Below, in pieces: positions 1 through 9,250 of a stretch of DNA of 35,304 bases (position 1 is the stretch's first letter; each line of letters opens with the position of its first letter). The stretch comes from Crocinitomicaceae bacterium (GTDB lineage: Bacteria > Bacteroidota > Bacteroidia > Flavobacteriales_D > Crocinitomicaceae): NCBI GenBank assembly GCA_023254905.1, contig JALRKF010000094.1:1-35304 (forward strand), written 5' to 3'. The notes beneath the pieces are model-generated. The model saw nothing but the letters and a program-made list of their open reading frames with translations. It was not told the origin of the DNA and searched no databases. A program made the translations under genes and the position numbers.

Positions 1-581
1 ACCATTTCCTGACAGTCGTCAAAAGAACCATTTACCTCGAGCGCCTGAATGTTTTCACCGAATGTTGTAAGCTGTTTTTCTTGCAGCTCGCTCACTTTAC
101 CTTTTGGATATAGAATAACAACATTAACACCTGGCACTTTATAAAAGCCACTAGCTACGGCCCCTCCTGTATCTCCTGAGGTTGCCACTAATACAGTTAC
201 ATTATTCCCCTCTTTATTGAAATAACCTAAACACCGTGCCATAAATCTCGCACCAACATCTTTGAAAGCCATGGTTGGGCCATGATATAATTCAAGGGAA
301 AATATATCATCGTTCAACTTCACCAAGGGAAAATTGAAACATAATGTGTCCTCGACTATCTCATATAACTTATGATCAGGGATTTCTCCTTCGACAAATT
401 GTTTGATACTCTCAAAAGCAATATCGACATTGGAGGTGTCTGAAATATTTTTAAAAAAATCAGGGTCTAAAGGTGTTATGCGCTCAGGGAAATATAATCC
501 TCGATCTGGCGCGATTCCTTTAATAACTGCAGTTTTAAAATCTACATTCGGTGATTTTCGATTTAATGAGTAATAATTCAT
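1..581 (-). CDS. thrC: Threonine synthase, partial (C-terminal part lies beyond the window edge)
   Basis: Reverse-strand translation from ATG at 581 reads MNYYSLNRKSPNVDFKTAVIKGIAPDRGLYFPE...LELYHGPTMAFKDVGARFMAR...TVLVATSGDTGGAVASGFY, a typical threonine synthase with the PLP-lysine region. It runs off the left edge, so it is absent from the ORF track. Directly downstream of thrB. Confidence 0.93.
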   Translation of the reverse strand, partial: MNYYSLNRKSPNVDFKTAVIKGIAPDRGLYFPERITPLDPDFFKNISDTSNVDIAFESIKQFVEGEIPDHKLYEIVEDTLCFNFPLVKLNDDIFSLELYHGPTMAFKDVGARFMARCLGYFNKEGNNVTVLVATSGDTGGAVASGFYKVPGVNVVILYPKGKVSELQEKQLTTFGENIQALEVNGSFDDCQEM

Positions 582-591
582 TTTTACGTCT

Positions 592-1512
592 TTACAGAAT
601 AATTATTCCGCGGTTATTGATGCTGGAAGAATAAACATCAAATTCGAAAGAGGCATTGGAAAGATCCTTTGTTAGGTTTTCTAAGATTCTTTCAGCAATA
701 TCTTCACCATTACAAAGCGCGAACACTGATGGACCTGAACCTGATATGCCGCAACCAAGGGCTCCTGATTTTAACATTGTTGATTTTATTTGGGAAAAAT
801 AGGGGATTAGTTTCGCACGGTGCGGTTCGATTAAAAGATCATTTAGTGAGGACCGTATTAATTCATAATTATTGGTGTGTAAAGCATGAACGAGCCCTCC
901 CAAATTTGCCGAGTGTTGAACCGCAAGAGATAAATCAACACTCGATGGCAAAAGGGCTCTTGACTCCGAGGTCTTTACCTCTATCAAAGGATGAATGATG
1001 ACAGCAAATAGAGCCTCCGGAACAGGCAAAGGTAAAATCTCTAAAGGGTCTGTTGACTTTACAAAGGTAATTCCACCGTAAATGGCAGGGGCGACATTAT
1101 CAGCATGCTCACTCTGACTTGCAACAGCCTCTCCTTTCATAGCGAACTCTACTAGTTTGTCTTTTGAAAAAGGCCTATTAAGCAACTCGTTCATAGCAAA
1201 CACACTCCCAGCTGCACTTGCAGAGCTGCTTCCTATTCCGCTCCCTGGTTTAATTTTTTTGTCAATTCTTATGTCGAAGCCATGATTGATATCTAATGAC
1301 TCTAGCATTGCTAACGCGGAAACACCGGCTACGTTTTCAAAGGTGTTTTTAGACAGATTAAATCCTTCAATTTGAGTAATATTTATACCCCTTTTATCAG
1401 ACTTACGAACATACATTGTATCTCCGACTTCTTTGAGTGCAAACCCAAGAACATCAAATCCACATGCTACATTAGCCACTGTTGCAGGAGAAAATATTTT
1501 GATTTCATTCAT
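592..1512 (-). CDS. thrB: Homoserine kinase (GHMP kinase family)
   Basis: 306 aa; GHMP motif 'KPGSGIGSSSASAAGSVFAMNELL', C-terminal 'GCGISGSGPSVFAL'; located between thrA and thrC. Confidence 0.95.
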   Translation of the reverse strand: MNEIKIFSPATVANVACGFDVLGFALKEVGDTMYVRKSDKRGINITQIEGFNLSKNTFENVAGVSALAMLESLDINHGFDIRIDKKIKPGSGIGSSSASAAGSVFAMNELLNRPFSKDKLVEFAMKGEAVASQSEHADNVAPAIYGGITFVKSTDPLEILPLPVPEALFAVIIHPLIEVKTSESRALLPSSVDLSLAVQHSANLGGLVHALHTNNYELIRSSLNDLLIEPHRAKLIPYFSQIKSTMLKSGALGCGISGSGPSVFALCNGEDIAERILENLTKDLSNASFEFDVYSSSINNRGIIIL

Positions 1513-1515
1513 GTT

Positions 1516-3960
1516 TTATTGATTACCAGTTCTGATGATATCAGCAAATAATCCAGAGGCAGTAACCTCTGCACCTGCTCCAGCACCTTTAATTATCATG
1601 GGTTGATCTGGATATCGGTCGGTATAGAACATTACGATATTATCCTTTCCTTCGAGATTAAAGAAGGGGTGTCCAGGCTCTATCTCTTCCAGAGCAACAC
1701 GCGCCTTGCCCCCACTATAACTCGCCACATACTTTAAACGACAGCCTTTTTCTTTTGCTTTGACGAAAAGATTTTGATAGTGTTCTTCATCATTTTTTAA
1801 ACTCTCGTAAAATTCTGAGACGTCCTTACTTTTTAATCCACTTTCCGAGAGAAACGGTACATTCTCTATTTCTTCCAACTCTAAATCAAAACCACTTTCT
1901 CTTGCCAAGATTAAAATTTTTCTAGCGACATCCACACCACTTAAATCTATTCTAGGATCGGGTTCTGTATAACCTTCTTTGGCCGCTTCTCTCACTACAT
2001 CATGAAAACTAATATCTTCATTGAACGAGTTAAAGATGAAGTTAAGACTTCCCGAAAGTACCGCGTGTATCGACAGAATTTTATCACCGGAAAGGACAAG
2101 ATTATTCAATGTATTCAGAACAGGCAAGCCTGCGCCAACATTTGTTTCATAGAAAAATGAAGCATTAAATTTTAATGCCGTGCTTTTTAAATCTTTGTAA
2201 TAGTCCAGGCTACCTGAGCATGCAATCTTATTACATGCAACAACACCGATACTATTGGATAAATAATTTTTATAAAAATTAGCAACATCAGGGTTTGCGG
2301 TAACATCTACAAATATGCTGTTCCTTAAATTATAAGTTCTCACTTTTTCATAAAAACCATTCACTGTTGCTCTTTCTCCAGATTGAAGCAATTTTTTCCA
2401 ATTGTTGAGATCAATACCCGATTTATCAAAAATCATTTTCTTAGAGTTAGATAAACCAATAATATTGACATTCAATTTGGATCGTGTTTTTAAAAAATCA
2501 TGTTGTTTATTAAATTGCTCGACAAGCCTTTCGCCTACATTTCCAACTCCTGCGATAAAAATGTTCAAACTCTTACTTTTAGATTCGAAAAACCTCTCAT
2601 GAAGTATATTTAAACACTTTTCGGAATCACTCCCCTTAATTACTGCTGAAATATTCTTTTCTGATGCGCCTTGGGCTATTGCCCTAACACTAATATTGTT
2701 GCGACCTAAAGCACTAAACATTTTACCACTAATACCCTGATGATCCTTCATTGGATCCCCGACAATTGCAATTATTGACAGATCCATCTCGACGATAAGC
2801 GGATCAATTTTCTCAGTTTTAATTTCATAATCAAACGCATTATCGATAGCCTTTTTGGCTTTGTCTGCAAATCCCTGGTTGATTCCTACGCAAATAGAAT
2901 GTTCAGAGGATGCTTGAGTGATTAGGATAACATTAATTTTTTCTCGCGAGAGGGTTTCGAATAATCTCTTGGAGAAACCCGGAATACCGATCATACCACT
3001 ACCCTGTAAAGTTAACAAGGCGACATCGGAAACATTACTGATACCCCTTATAGCGTTTTGATTATTGATTTCTTCATTTGAGATGATGGTGCCAAAATCA
3101 TCTGGTCGAGTCGTGTTTTTAATGTGTATTGGAATATTTGTTTTCAGCGCTGGCTGGATAGTTGGTGGATATAGTACCTTGGCTCCAAAATGAGATAATT
3201 CCATCGCTTCTTGATAGGAAATGTACTTTATGGGAGAAGCGTTCTTTACAATTTTAGGATTTGCTGTGTACATTCCGCTGACATCTGTCCAAATAAATAA
3301 TTCGGAGACATTCAATGCTGAAGCAATTATTGCAGCAGTATAATCTGAGCCACCTCTCCCTAAAGTGGTTGATTCTCCAGACTCTGATTTCGCAATAAAT
3401 CCAGGAAGCACATTGATTTTATGTTTGTTCGAATTAAAATATTTGGCTATGTTTTTGTTCGAAATTTCAAAATTAACCTGGGCGCTTGTATATGAATTAT
3501 CGGTTAGGATTAATTCTTGACTGTTCTTACAAATGGCATCATAACCACGATTGATAAATATCTCGGCAATAATAAATGACGAGAGCAATTCTCCAAAACT
3601 TAAGAGCCTGTCTTGTGTCTTAACAGACAATTCATTGATCAAGAATATGCCATCCAAAAGAAGCTCCAGATCTGTAAAGCTCTTTTGTACAAAAGAATCT
3701 ACCGATGTTGATTTATTAGGTAATAATGCTGTTAAAACATCAGAATGGCGATCTTTTATTTTCGAAAGAGACGTCTTATATTCAATATCCTTAGTTTGTG
3801 CCTTGTGCCCTGCCTCAAGTAATAAATCGGTAATTCCACCAAGAGCGGAAACCACAACTATTACATTATCAGATTTAACATATTGATCGACTATATCGAT
3901 AACCCTTTTGAGGTTTGAAACTGAGCCAACAGAGGTGCCTCCGAACTTTAAAACTTTCAT
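1516..3960 (-). CDS. thrA: Bifunctional aspartate kinase / homoserine dehydrogenase I
   Basis: 814 aa; N-terminal 'MKVLKFGGTSVGSV' aspartokinase motif, central ACT region, C-terminal homoserine dehydrogenase ('FIAGVGNVGERLVEQ', 'NVGAGLPVLNTL', 'LSGSLNFIFN'). Confidence 0.97.
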   Translation of the reverse strand: MKVLKFGGTSVGSVSNLKRVIDIVDQYVKSDNVIVVVSALGGITDLLLEAGHKAQTKDIEYKTSLSKIKDRHSDVLTALLPNKSTSVDSFVQKSFTDLELLLDGIFLINELSVKTQDRLLSFGELLSSFIIAEIFINRGYDAICKNSQELILTDNSYTSAQVNFEISNKNIAKYFNSNKHKINVLPGFIAKSESGESTTLGRGGSDYTAAIIASALNVSELFIWTDVSGMYTANPKIVKNASPIKYISYQEAMELSHFGAKVLYPPTIQPALKTNIPIHIKNTTRPDDFGTIISNEEINNQNAIRGISNVSDVALLTLQGSGMIGIPGFSKRLFETLSREKINVILITQASSEHSICVGINQGFADKAKKAIDNAFDYEIKTEKIDPLIVEMDLSIIAIVGDPMKDHQGISGKMFSALGRNNISVRAIAQGASEKNISAVIKGSDSEKCLNILHERFFESKSKSLNIFIAGVGNVGERLVEQFNKQHDFLKTRSKLNVNIIGLSNSKKMIFDKSGIDLNNWKKLLQSGERATVNGFYEKVRTYNLRNSIFVDVTANPDVANFYKNYLSNSIGVVACNKIACSGSLDYYKDLKSTALKFNASFFYETNVGAGLPVLNTLNNLVLSGDKILSIHAVLSGSLNFIFNSFNEDISFHDVVREAAKEGYTEPDPRIDLSGVDVARKILILARESGFDLELEEIENVPFLSESGLKSKDVSEFYESLKNDEEHYQNLFVKAKEKGCRLKYVASYSGGKARVALEEIEPGHPFFNLEGKDNIVMFYTDRYPDQPMIIKGAGAGAEVTASGLFADIIRTGNQ

Positions 3961-4153
3961 ATGGACAATTAAATCATTTTTGGATCAACGATGAAAGATA
4001 ACAAACATTCAGCAATAAGAATTAATAAGATTGTGCGGAGATGAATTTATCATATCTAAGCATGAATATTAACTGCAGATAGAATATTTTTTGATGTAAG
4101 CAGGAGGTATAAAGTTGGCGAACAGATAATGTTTAGGGCATAAATCATCCAAA

Positions 4154-5311
4154 CTAGATGAGGGACGTTGCAAAGCGCCGTGCCTCCATATCAGTCTCTA
4201 TGTAATCAGATAACGAAGGCTGATTAACACTGGATAACTTTAGCATAGTTTCTTCATTAATCTTGAAGATATCAGTGAAACTGATTCTTTCACGAAGGAA
4301 CGCCTCCACGGCAATCTCATTAGCGGCATTTAAAGCACAGGCCTTGGTTCCGCCTTCTTCCATCGCGTTGTACGCCAGCTTTAAATTGATGAATGTTTCT
4401 TTATCTGGTTGTTCAAAGGTCAGTTCAGGATAATCCATAAAGTTGAATCGTTCAAAGTCTGTTTTAAAACGATCCGGGTATGTTAGCGCGTATTGTATTG
4501 GGAGCTTCATGTCTGGCAAACCCATTTGGGCTTTCATGGATCCATCTTGAAACTGTATAATACTGTGAATAATGGATTGTGGATGAACAATTACATCTAT
4601 TTGACCAGCACTCAAATTAAAAAGCCATTTTGCCTCGATAACTTCAAGACCTTTATTCATCAGAGAAGCCGAATCGATCGTGATCTTAGCTCCCATCTCC
4701 CAATTTGGATGTTTCAGAGCCTGTTGTTTTGTAACAGACGCCAATTGCTCTTGGTTGTAACCACGAAAAGGCCCCCCTGAAGCAGTTAAGTATATTTTTT
4801 CGACAGGATTGTGAAATTCTCCCGCTAAGCATTGAAAAATTGCCGAATGTTCAGAGTCTACAGGATAGATGTTCACACCTGCTGCTTTCGCCTCCATCGT
4901 GATCAGCTCTCCCGCAACGACCAGTGTTTCCTTGTTCGCAAGAGCAATAGTCTTCTTTGCATAGATAGCTGCAAGAGTAGGTTCGAGTCCTGCATAACCA
5001 ACCATCGCCGTTAATACGACATCTACCTCGTTGTACTCAACAACCTGTTTCAGAGCATTACTTCCCGCAAAAACATGGATATCTTCGTTCCAAAGGGCAT
5101 CCTTAACCATTGTGAATTTTGACTCGTCGACAATCACGACAGCTTTGGGTTGAAATTTGAGGGCTTGTTTTATAAGCAAATCAGCATTTTTGTTAGCGGT
5201 AATAACCTGTAGATCGAATTTCTCAGGATAAGCATCAATGACTTCGAGTGCCTGCGTTCCAATTGAACCCGTAGAACCTAAGATTGCGACACCCTTTTTT
5301 GGAAGACTCAT
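4154..5311 (-). CDS. dxr: 1-deoxy-D-xylulose-5-phosphate reductoisomerase
   Basis: 385 aa; 'VAILGSTGSIGTQALEVI', 'LANKETLVVAGELI', 'PVDSEHSAIFQCL', 'TASGGPFRG', 'MNKGLEVIEAKWLF'. Confidence 0.97.
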   Translation of the reverse strand: MSLPKKGVAILGSTGSIGTQALEVIDAYPEKFDLQVITANKNADLLIKQALKFQPKAVVIVDESKFTMVKDALWNEDIHVFAGSNALKQVVEYNEVDVVLTAMVGYAGLEPTLAAIYAKKTIALANKETLVVAGELITMEAKAAGVNIYPVDSEHSAIFQCLAGEFHNPVEKIYLTASGGPFRGYNQEQLASVTKQQALKHPNWEMGAKITIDSASLMNKGLEVIEAKWLFNLSAGQIDVIVHPQSIIHSIIQFQDGSMKAQMGLPDMKLPIQYALTYPDRFKTDFERFNFMDYPELTFEQPDKETFINLKLAYNAMEEGGTKACALNAANEIAVEAFLRERISFTDIFKINEETMLKLSSVNQPSLSDYIETDMEARRFATSLI

Positions 5312-5315
5312 GAAG

Positions 5316-5323
5316 CAAAAGTA
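5316..5323 (-). promoter_or_regulatory. Candidate Bacteroidetes -7 element TACTTTTG, 4 nt before the dxr ATG
   Basis: Minus strand reads TACTTTTG-CTTC-ATG; matches TAnnTTTG. No clear TTG -33 element at standard spacing. Confidence 0.45.
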
Positions 5324-5543
5324 ATCAATAGATTTTGGTAACTATAATAAATACTTCCATGACATTTAAAATATTTAATAATTCACTTTTCTGGTTTCGT
5401 TGTAAGGTCATTAGACAGAACAAAACCATATTATAAAATAAGGATGCAGAGCTCTAATTTAAGTATTCTCCAGAGTGAATAAAATTTAGACATCGCTAAT
5501 AGATTTTGTATATTGAATGATAATAGAGTTAAAATTACATCTT

Positions 5544-6998
5544 ATGAAACCACTACTACTACTAATTGCAGTTTCTGCAATGACCACCTCTTTTGCTCAA
5601 GGGATTAATGCAGACGATTTTAATTTAACAAAACCGTCACCAGAAAACCCAGTACAATACAACCTAACACACAAAAATTACACGGTGACAGGTAATGTTG
5701 TTAACGCTTGTGATTCAGGCTCAACCACTTTAAGCGTAACGGGCGCTTGCTCTTACGAGTGGTTTTCAGACTCTCTTGGTAATAACTTGATTGTATCAAA
5801 TGCTGATCTGATTACCCAAACTCTGTATAATGACACAACCTTTTATTTGAGTGCAGGAGATGCGGTGAATTCTACTGCGGTGGCAATTGGGTCACAAACC
5901 TCCACTTTTTCGGGAAGCGTGAGAGGGTATTATTTCCAATCGCCTTCAAATTTTACAATTACAGCGTTGTGGGTTCCAACTGATGCAAGCACGGGAACAT
6001 CGAACATTGCAGTTGTTAGATTCAATAGCGGTCCACCACCTGCGTTTTCCTCTACCACAAATGACTTCACACTTCTCGGTTATTGGCCCCAGGCAACGGA
6101 CGACTCAATCTATGTTTGTATTCCTGTTCAGGCTGGAGATTACATTGGGGTTTTAGGGAATAGGGGCGATGTTAATTCCTACCTCAGTACTCCGACCTCA
6201 ACTATCATTGACGGAAATAGTGTAAACCTTATGAGATGCGGCATGCAGTTTCCACTTTCCTCCACGGCTCCACAAGATCTCTGGACTGAGTCTGGCAACC
6301 CCATATCGAGAGTATTCTTCTCTTACAGCACCTCAACGGCCTCCTCTATTTCGCCTATTAGCGTAACTGTTCCGCAGAGCTATAATAGTATATCAAACAT
6401 ACAAATTTGTGAGGGCGACAGTGTTGATATCTATGGCTCTTATCAGGATTCAGAGGGCGTTTATATTGACTCTTCACTAACTATTTACGGATGCGATAGC
6501 GTGACGACAACAAACTTGTCTTTTTCAGTAGTTGATGTAACTGGATCCGTAAACGGATTAACATTAACAGCAAATTTGAGCGGAGTATCTTATCAATGGA
6601 TTGACTGTGGTAATGGCAATACTGTGATACAGGGTGAAACGAATCAATCATTTACGGCAAGCGCAAATGGTAGTTATGCTGTAATTATTAATGATGGGAC
6701 ATGTTCTGATACTTCGGAATGCTGGGTGATTAGCAATGTGGAATTGGGAGAATTATACTCGGGGCGAATCGAGATATTTCCTAACCCCACTATTGACAAG
6801 GTGACTATTCTCAGTTCTGAGCCCTTCATTAATGCACACCTTTATTTGCTTGATCTAAACGGAAGAGTGATAACTAGCAATGAGGGAATAAATGGAAACG
6901 AAATAGAATTGGACATGTCTCAGTTAAGTGTTGGAAGCTATCTTTTGAAGATTAAAGAAAATGAAACTATTTTTCTGATAAAGGTCCTTAAGAATTAA
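5544..6998 (+). CDS. Secreted protein with type A T9SS C-terminal sorting domain
   Basis: ORF 5517-6998. The signal peptide starts best at 5544 (MKPLLLLIAVSAMTTSFAQ). C-terminus 'IEIFPNPTIDKVTILS...GSYLLKIKENETIFLIKVLKN' is a typical Por secretion tail. Contains one GCDS-type repeat unit. Confidence 0.85.
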   Translation: MKPLLLLIAVSAMTTSFAQGINADDFNLTKPSPENPVQYNLTHKNYTVTGNVVNACDSGSTTLSVTGACSYEWFSDSLGNNLIVSNADLITQTLYNDTTFYLSAGDAVNSTAVAIGSQTSTFSGSVRGYYFQSPSNFTITALWVPTDASTGTSNIAVVRFNSGPPPAFSSTTNDFTLLGYWPQATDDSIYVCIPVQAGDYIGVLGNRGDVNSYLSTPTSTIIDGNSVNLMRCGMQFPLSSTAPQDLWTESGNPISRVFFSYSTSTASSISPISVTVPQSYNSISNIQICEGDSVDIYGSYQDSEGVYIDSSLTIYGCDSVTTTNLSFSVVDVTGSVNGLTLTANLSGVSYQWIDCGNGNTVIQGETNQSFTASANGSYAVIINDGTCSDTSECWVISNVELGELYSGRIEIFPNPTIDKVTILSSEPFINAHLYLLDLNGRVITSNEGINGNEIELDMSQLSVGSYLLKIKENETIFLIKVLKN

Positions 6999-7010
6999 TC
7001 ATAAGTTTTA

Positions 7011-7037
7011 AAGCCTCATCATGTTGAGGCTTTTTTT
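7011..7037 (+). terminator. Intrinsic terminator
   Basis: aagcctca-tcatgt-tgaggctt followed by a T7 run: perfect 8-bp stem, 6-nt loop, just after the stop at 6998. Confidence 0.85.
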
Positions 7038-7143
7038 GTCGTTTTCTTGAGCAAAGTCATCTACAGTAAAAGAAACTAATTATTTCAATAGACCTCTTGA
7101 GAATTCAATACTTGACAATGAAAACATATCAAGGTATTTCAAT

Positions 7144-7151
7144 TAATTTTG
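7144..7151 (+). promoter_or_regulatory. Candidate -7 element TAATTTTG, 4 nt before ATG at 7156
   Basis: TAATTTTG-CCTC-ATG; exact TAnnTTTG match. A TTG is present upstream (7112) but not at consensus spacing. Confidence 0.4.
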
Positions 7152-7155
7152 CCTC

Positions 7156-7623
7156 ATGAAATATAGGATGCTCACAAATGAAGAGTTGCAAGTTTTCGAC
7201 GAGGACTTTAAACACTTTTTAATAGTTAATGGTGTTTCTAATGAGGAGTGGGTTGAAATGAACAAGTCTGACAAAGAAAAGGCAACAAGTATTGTCGAAC
7301 TATTTGCAGATACGGTTTTTCAAAAGGTTTATGAGAAAATGAAGTTTGTTGAGCACAGGTCGGATGAATCGTGTTTGGTGTTTAAGTTCAATACAGAAAA
7401 CATAGAGTTAATTTCCATAAACCGCAAATCAAAGGATGTTTCATTGTCTACGCCCGAGAGTATTCATGAAGCCCTTGTAAAATATCCTGAATTTCTAACG
7501 GCATTTAAAACGGAAAAAGCATACTCGAAAGAGCGCGAATTGGAAATTCATGATATGGTCACGCAAGGTTGCGTCAATTCGAGCGAGGCATTTTGGATAA
7601 TGTTGGAGAAAGTTATTTCTTGA
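7156..7623 (+). CDS. Hypothetical protein (cytoplasmic, 155 aa)
   Basis: Complete ORF with plausible start; no signal peptide and no family I recognise. Overlaps the 3' end of the convergent neighbour by 11 bp. Confidence 0.7.
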   Translation: MKYRMLTNEELQVFDEDFKHFLIVNGVSNEEWVEMNKSDKEKATSIVELFADTVFQKVYEKMKFVEHRSDESCLVFKFNTENIELISINRKSKDVSLSTPESIHEALVKYPEFLTAFKTEKAYSKERELEIHDMVTQGCVNSSEAFWIMLEKVIS

Positions 7624-9136
7624 TTAATCGAGAGACCTCCTTTTGACCGTTTTCGATCACCTCTAGAAGATATACACCACTTTTATGTCTTTCTAAGTTA
7701 ATCACGTAAGTTGAAACACGATCGAATGGCTGTGCCAACGGAATTTCCTGGCCCATTGAATTGAATAGTGTTAGATCGACCTCTCCACTCAAATTATTCA
7801 GGTAAAAAATGCCATTTGAGGGGTTTGGGTGGACAGAAAGTTTGTTTTGTGCGGTAATCTCATTGAATTCTCCTAATCTGATTTTCGCGATGAATCCGTC
7901 ATAGTCGTTCCCTATTCCATTACTAAAAGCATCATTAGAGTTCGACCTTCCAGTAATCAATACTTCATTGGACGACAATAAGATGAAAGACGAAGCATTT
8001 TCAAACGATTTTCCTCCTATTAGATGTTGTGTGTGTATGGAGCGATCTGCTGCGAGCTTAAAGAACCAAATATCTTCTTCACCGTTGTTTACTTTATTCT
8101 GAATTGTTTCAGAGTAGCTATTACCTAACACTTTTATTAAACCATTTTCTAGTTTTAAGGACTGGATGTAGTCATTCCCGTCGGCACCGTATGTGCTTTC
8201 CCATATAATTTCTCCAGATTGATCAACTTCAAAAATCCACCCGTCAGAATTTCCATTATTAAAAGAAATGTCAATATTATTCGAGAAAGTACTTCCGCCG
8301 ATCATCACATTGCCATTTTCTAATTCGATTATATCGCTGGCAACATCATTGTAAAGCCCCCCATAGGATTGTTGCCAAATGATTTCGCCTTCATTATCTA
8401 ACTTCATTAGAGAAATGTCCAAGTCTCCATAGTTGTCAGGAACGTCATAATCAATAGAAGTAGAATGACCAAGTAGCATATAGTTTCCATCGTAAAGTTC
8501 TAACAGTTCTACCGAGTAGTCCTCGTCTGAACCGCCATAAGTTTTCTCCCATATTGTATTTCCGAATAGGTCCGTTTTAATAACCCAAAAATCCATTTGA
8601 CCCCGATTGTTAATTTGACTTATTGTCGAGCGTGAGTGACCACTTATAAGAAGGTTACCATCATTGGTTAGAAGAATAGAAGATGGGAGATCAATGAACT
8701 CTCCACCAAATTGCTTGTGAGAAACAAGTTCTCCATTACAGTCAAAATTGAAAAGATATAGGTCTTCGTACCCTTTGTTTTCCGAAAAATAACCTGTTCT
8801 CGAATCCGACGACACCAACACATGAATGTTTCCATCACCGCCCAGTTTCATGGCGATTCCCATGTCGTTTCCTTCTCCGCTCAATTCATGATACCATTCT
8901 TTTATCCCCCCCTCAGTATACTTTGCAATGAAGATGTCGAACTGAGGGCTTCCATCTTCATTTGCCATTTCAATAGAGCCTAAAACGTAAACACTTTTTT
9001 CCGAGTCAGATATCACTTCTTCAACGATGTCATTTCCTTCACCTCCAAAAGACTTATACCATACCATTGAAGCCTCTTGTGAAAAGGATGTTGAACCGAT
9101 CATTAATAAGACATATGTGACTAAGAGAGCTCGCAT
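7613..9136 (-). CDS. Secreted beta-propeller-like repeat protein with T9SS type A sorting domain
   Basis: Signal peptide MRALLVTYVLLMIGSTSFSQ; seven repeats of the form 'YGGxxxDxxxxIxxxxDGNxxxxGxSxS'; C-terminus 'LSVHPNPSNGIFYLNNLSG...SGVYLLEVIENGQKEVSRLIKK'. Confidence 0.87.
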   Translation of the reverse strand: MRALLVTYVLLMIGSTSFSQEASMVWYKSFGGEGNDIVEEVISDSEKSVYVLGSIEMANEDGSPQFDIFIAKYTEGGIKEWYHELSGEGNDMGIAMKLGGDGNIHVLVSSDSRTGYFSENKGYEDLYLFNFDCNGELVSHKQFGGEFIDLPSSILLTNDGNLLISGHSRSTISQINNRGQMDFWVIKTDLFGNTIWEKTYGGSDEDYSVELLELYDGNYMLLGHSTSIDYDVPDNYGDLDISLMKLDNEGEIIWQQSYGGLYNDVASDIIELENGNVMIGGSTFSNNIDISFNNGNSDGWIFEVDQSGEIIWESTYGADGNDYIQSLKLENGLIKVLGNSYSETIQNKVNNGEEDIWFFKLAADRSIHTQHLIGGKSFENASSFILLSSNEVLITGRSNSNDAFSNGIGNDYDGFIAKIRLGEFNEITAQNKLSVHPNPSNGIFYLNNLSGEVDLTLFNSMGQEIPLAQPFDRVSTYVINLERHKSGVYLLEVIENGQKEVSRLIKK

Positions 9137-9237
9137 TTTGTTACCATAATGTTACCAACATATAAATCTTCTAATAACATTTAGTTAACAATTTAGTAAC
9201 ATTGGGTGATATATCCAAATTTTTTTCAATTGTAATG

Positions 9238-9245
9238 TATCTTTG
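9238..9245 (+). promoter_or_regulatory. Candidate -7 element TATCTTTG, 5 nt before GTG at 9251
   Basis: TATCTTTG-ACCTC-GTG; exact TAnnTTTG match. Confidence 0.4.
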
Positions 9246-9250
9246 ACCTC

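Noticed and set aside
669-998. Plus-strand ORF (109 aa) opposite thrB
   Set aside because: Fully antisense to a confidently identified gene; no family features and no promoter context.
2402-2602. Short plus-strand ORF opposite thrA (also 3551-3886)
   Set aside because: Antisense shadow ORFs of a conserved CDS.
3961-4153. Possible threonine/isoleucine leader peptide and attenuator upstream of thrA
   Set aside because: No Thr/Ile-rich short ORF followed by a terminator hairpin was found in this region.
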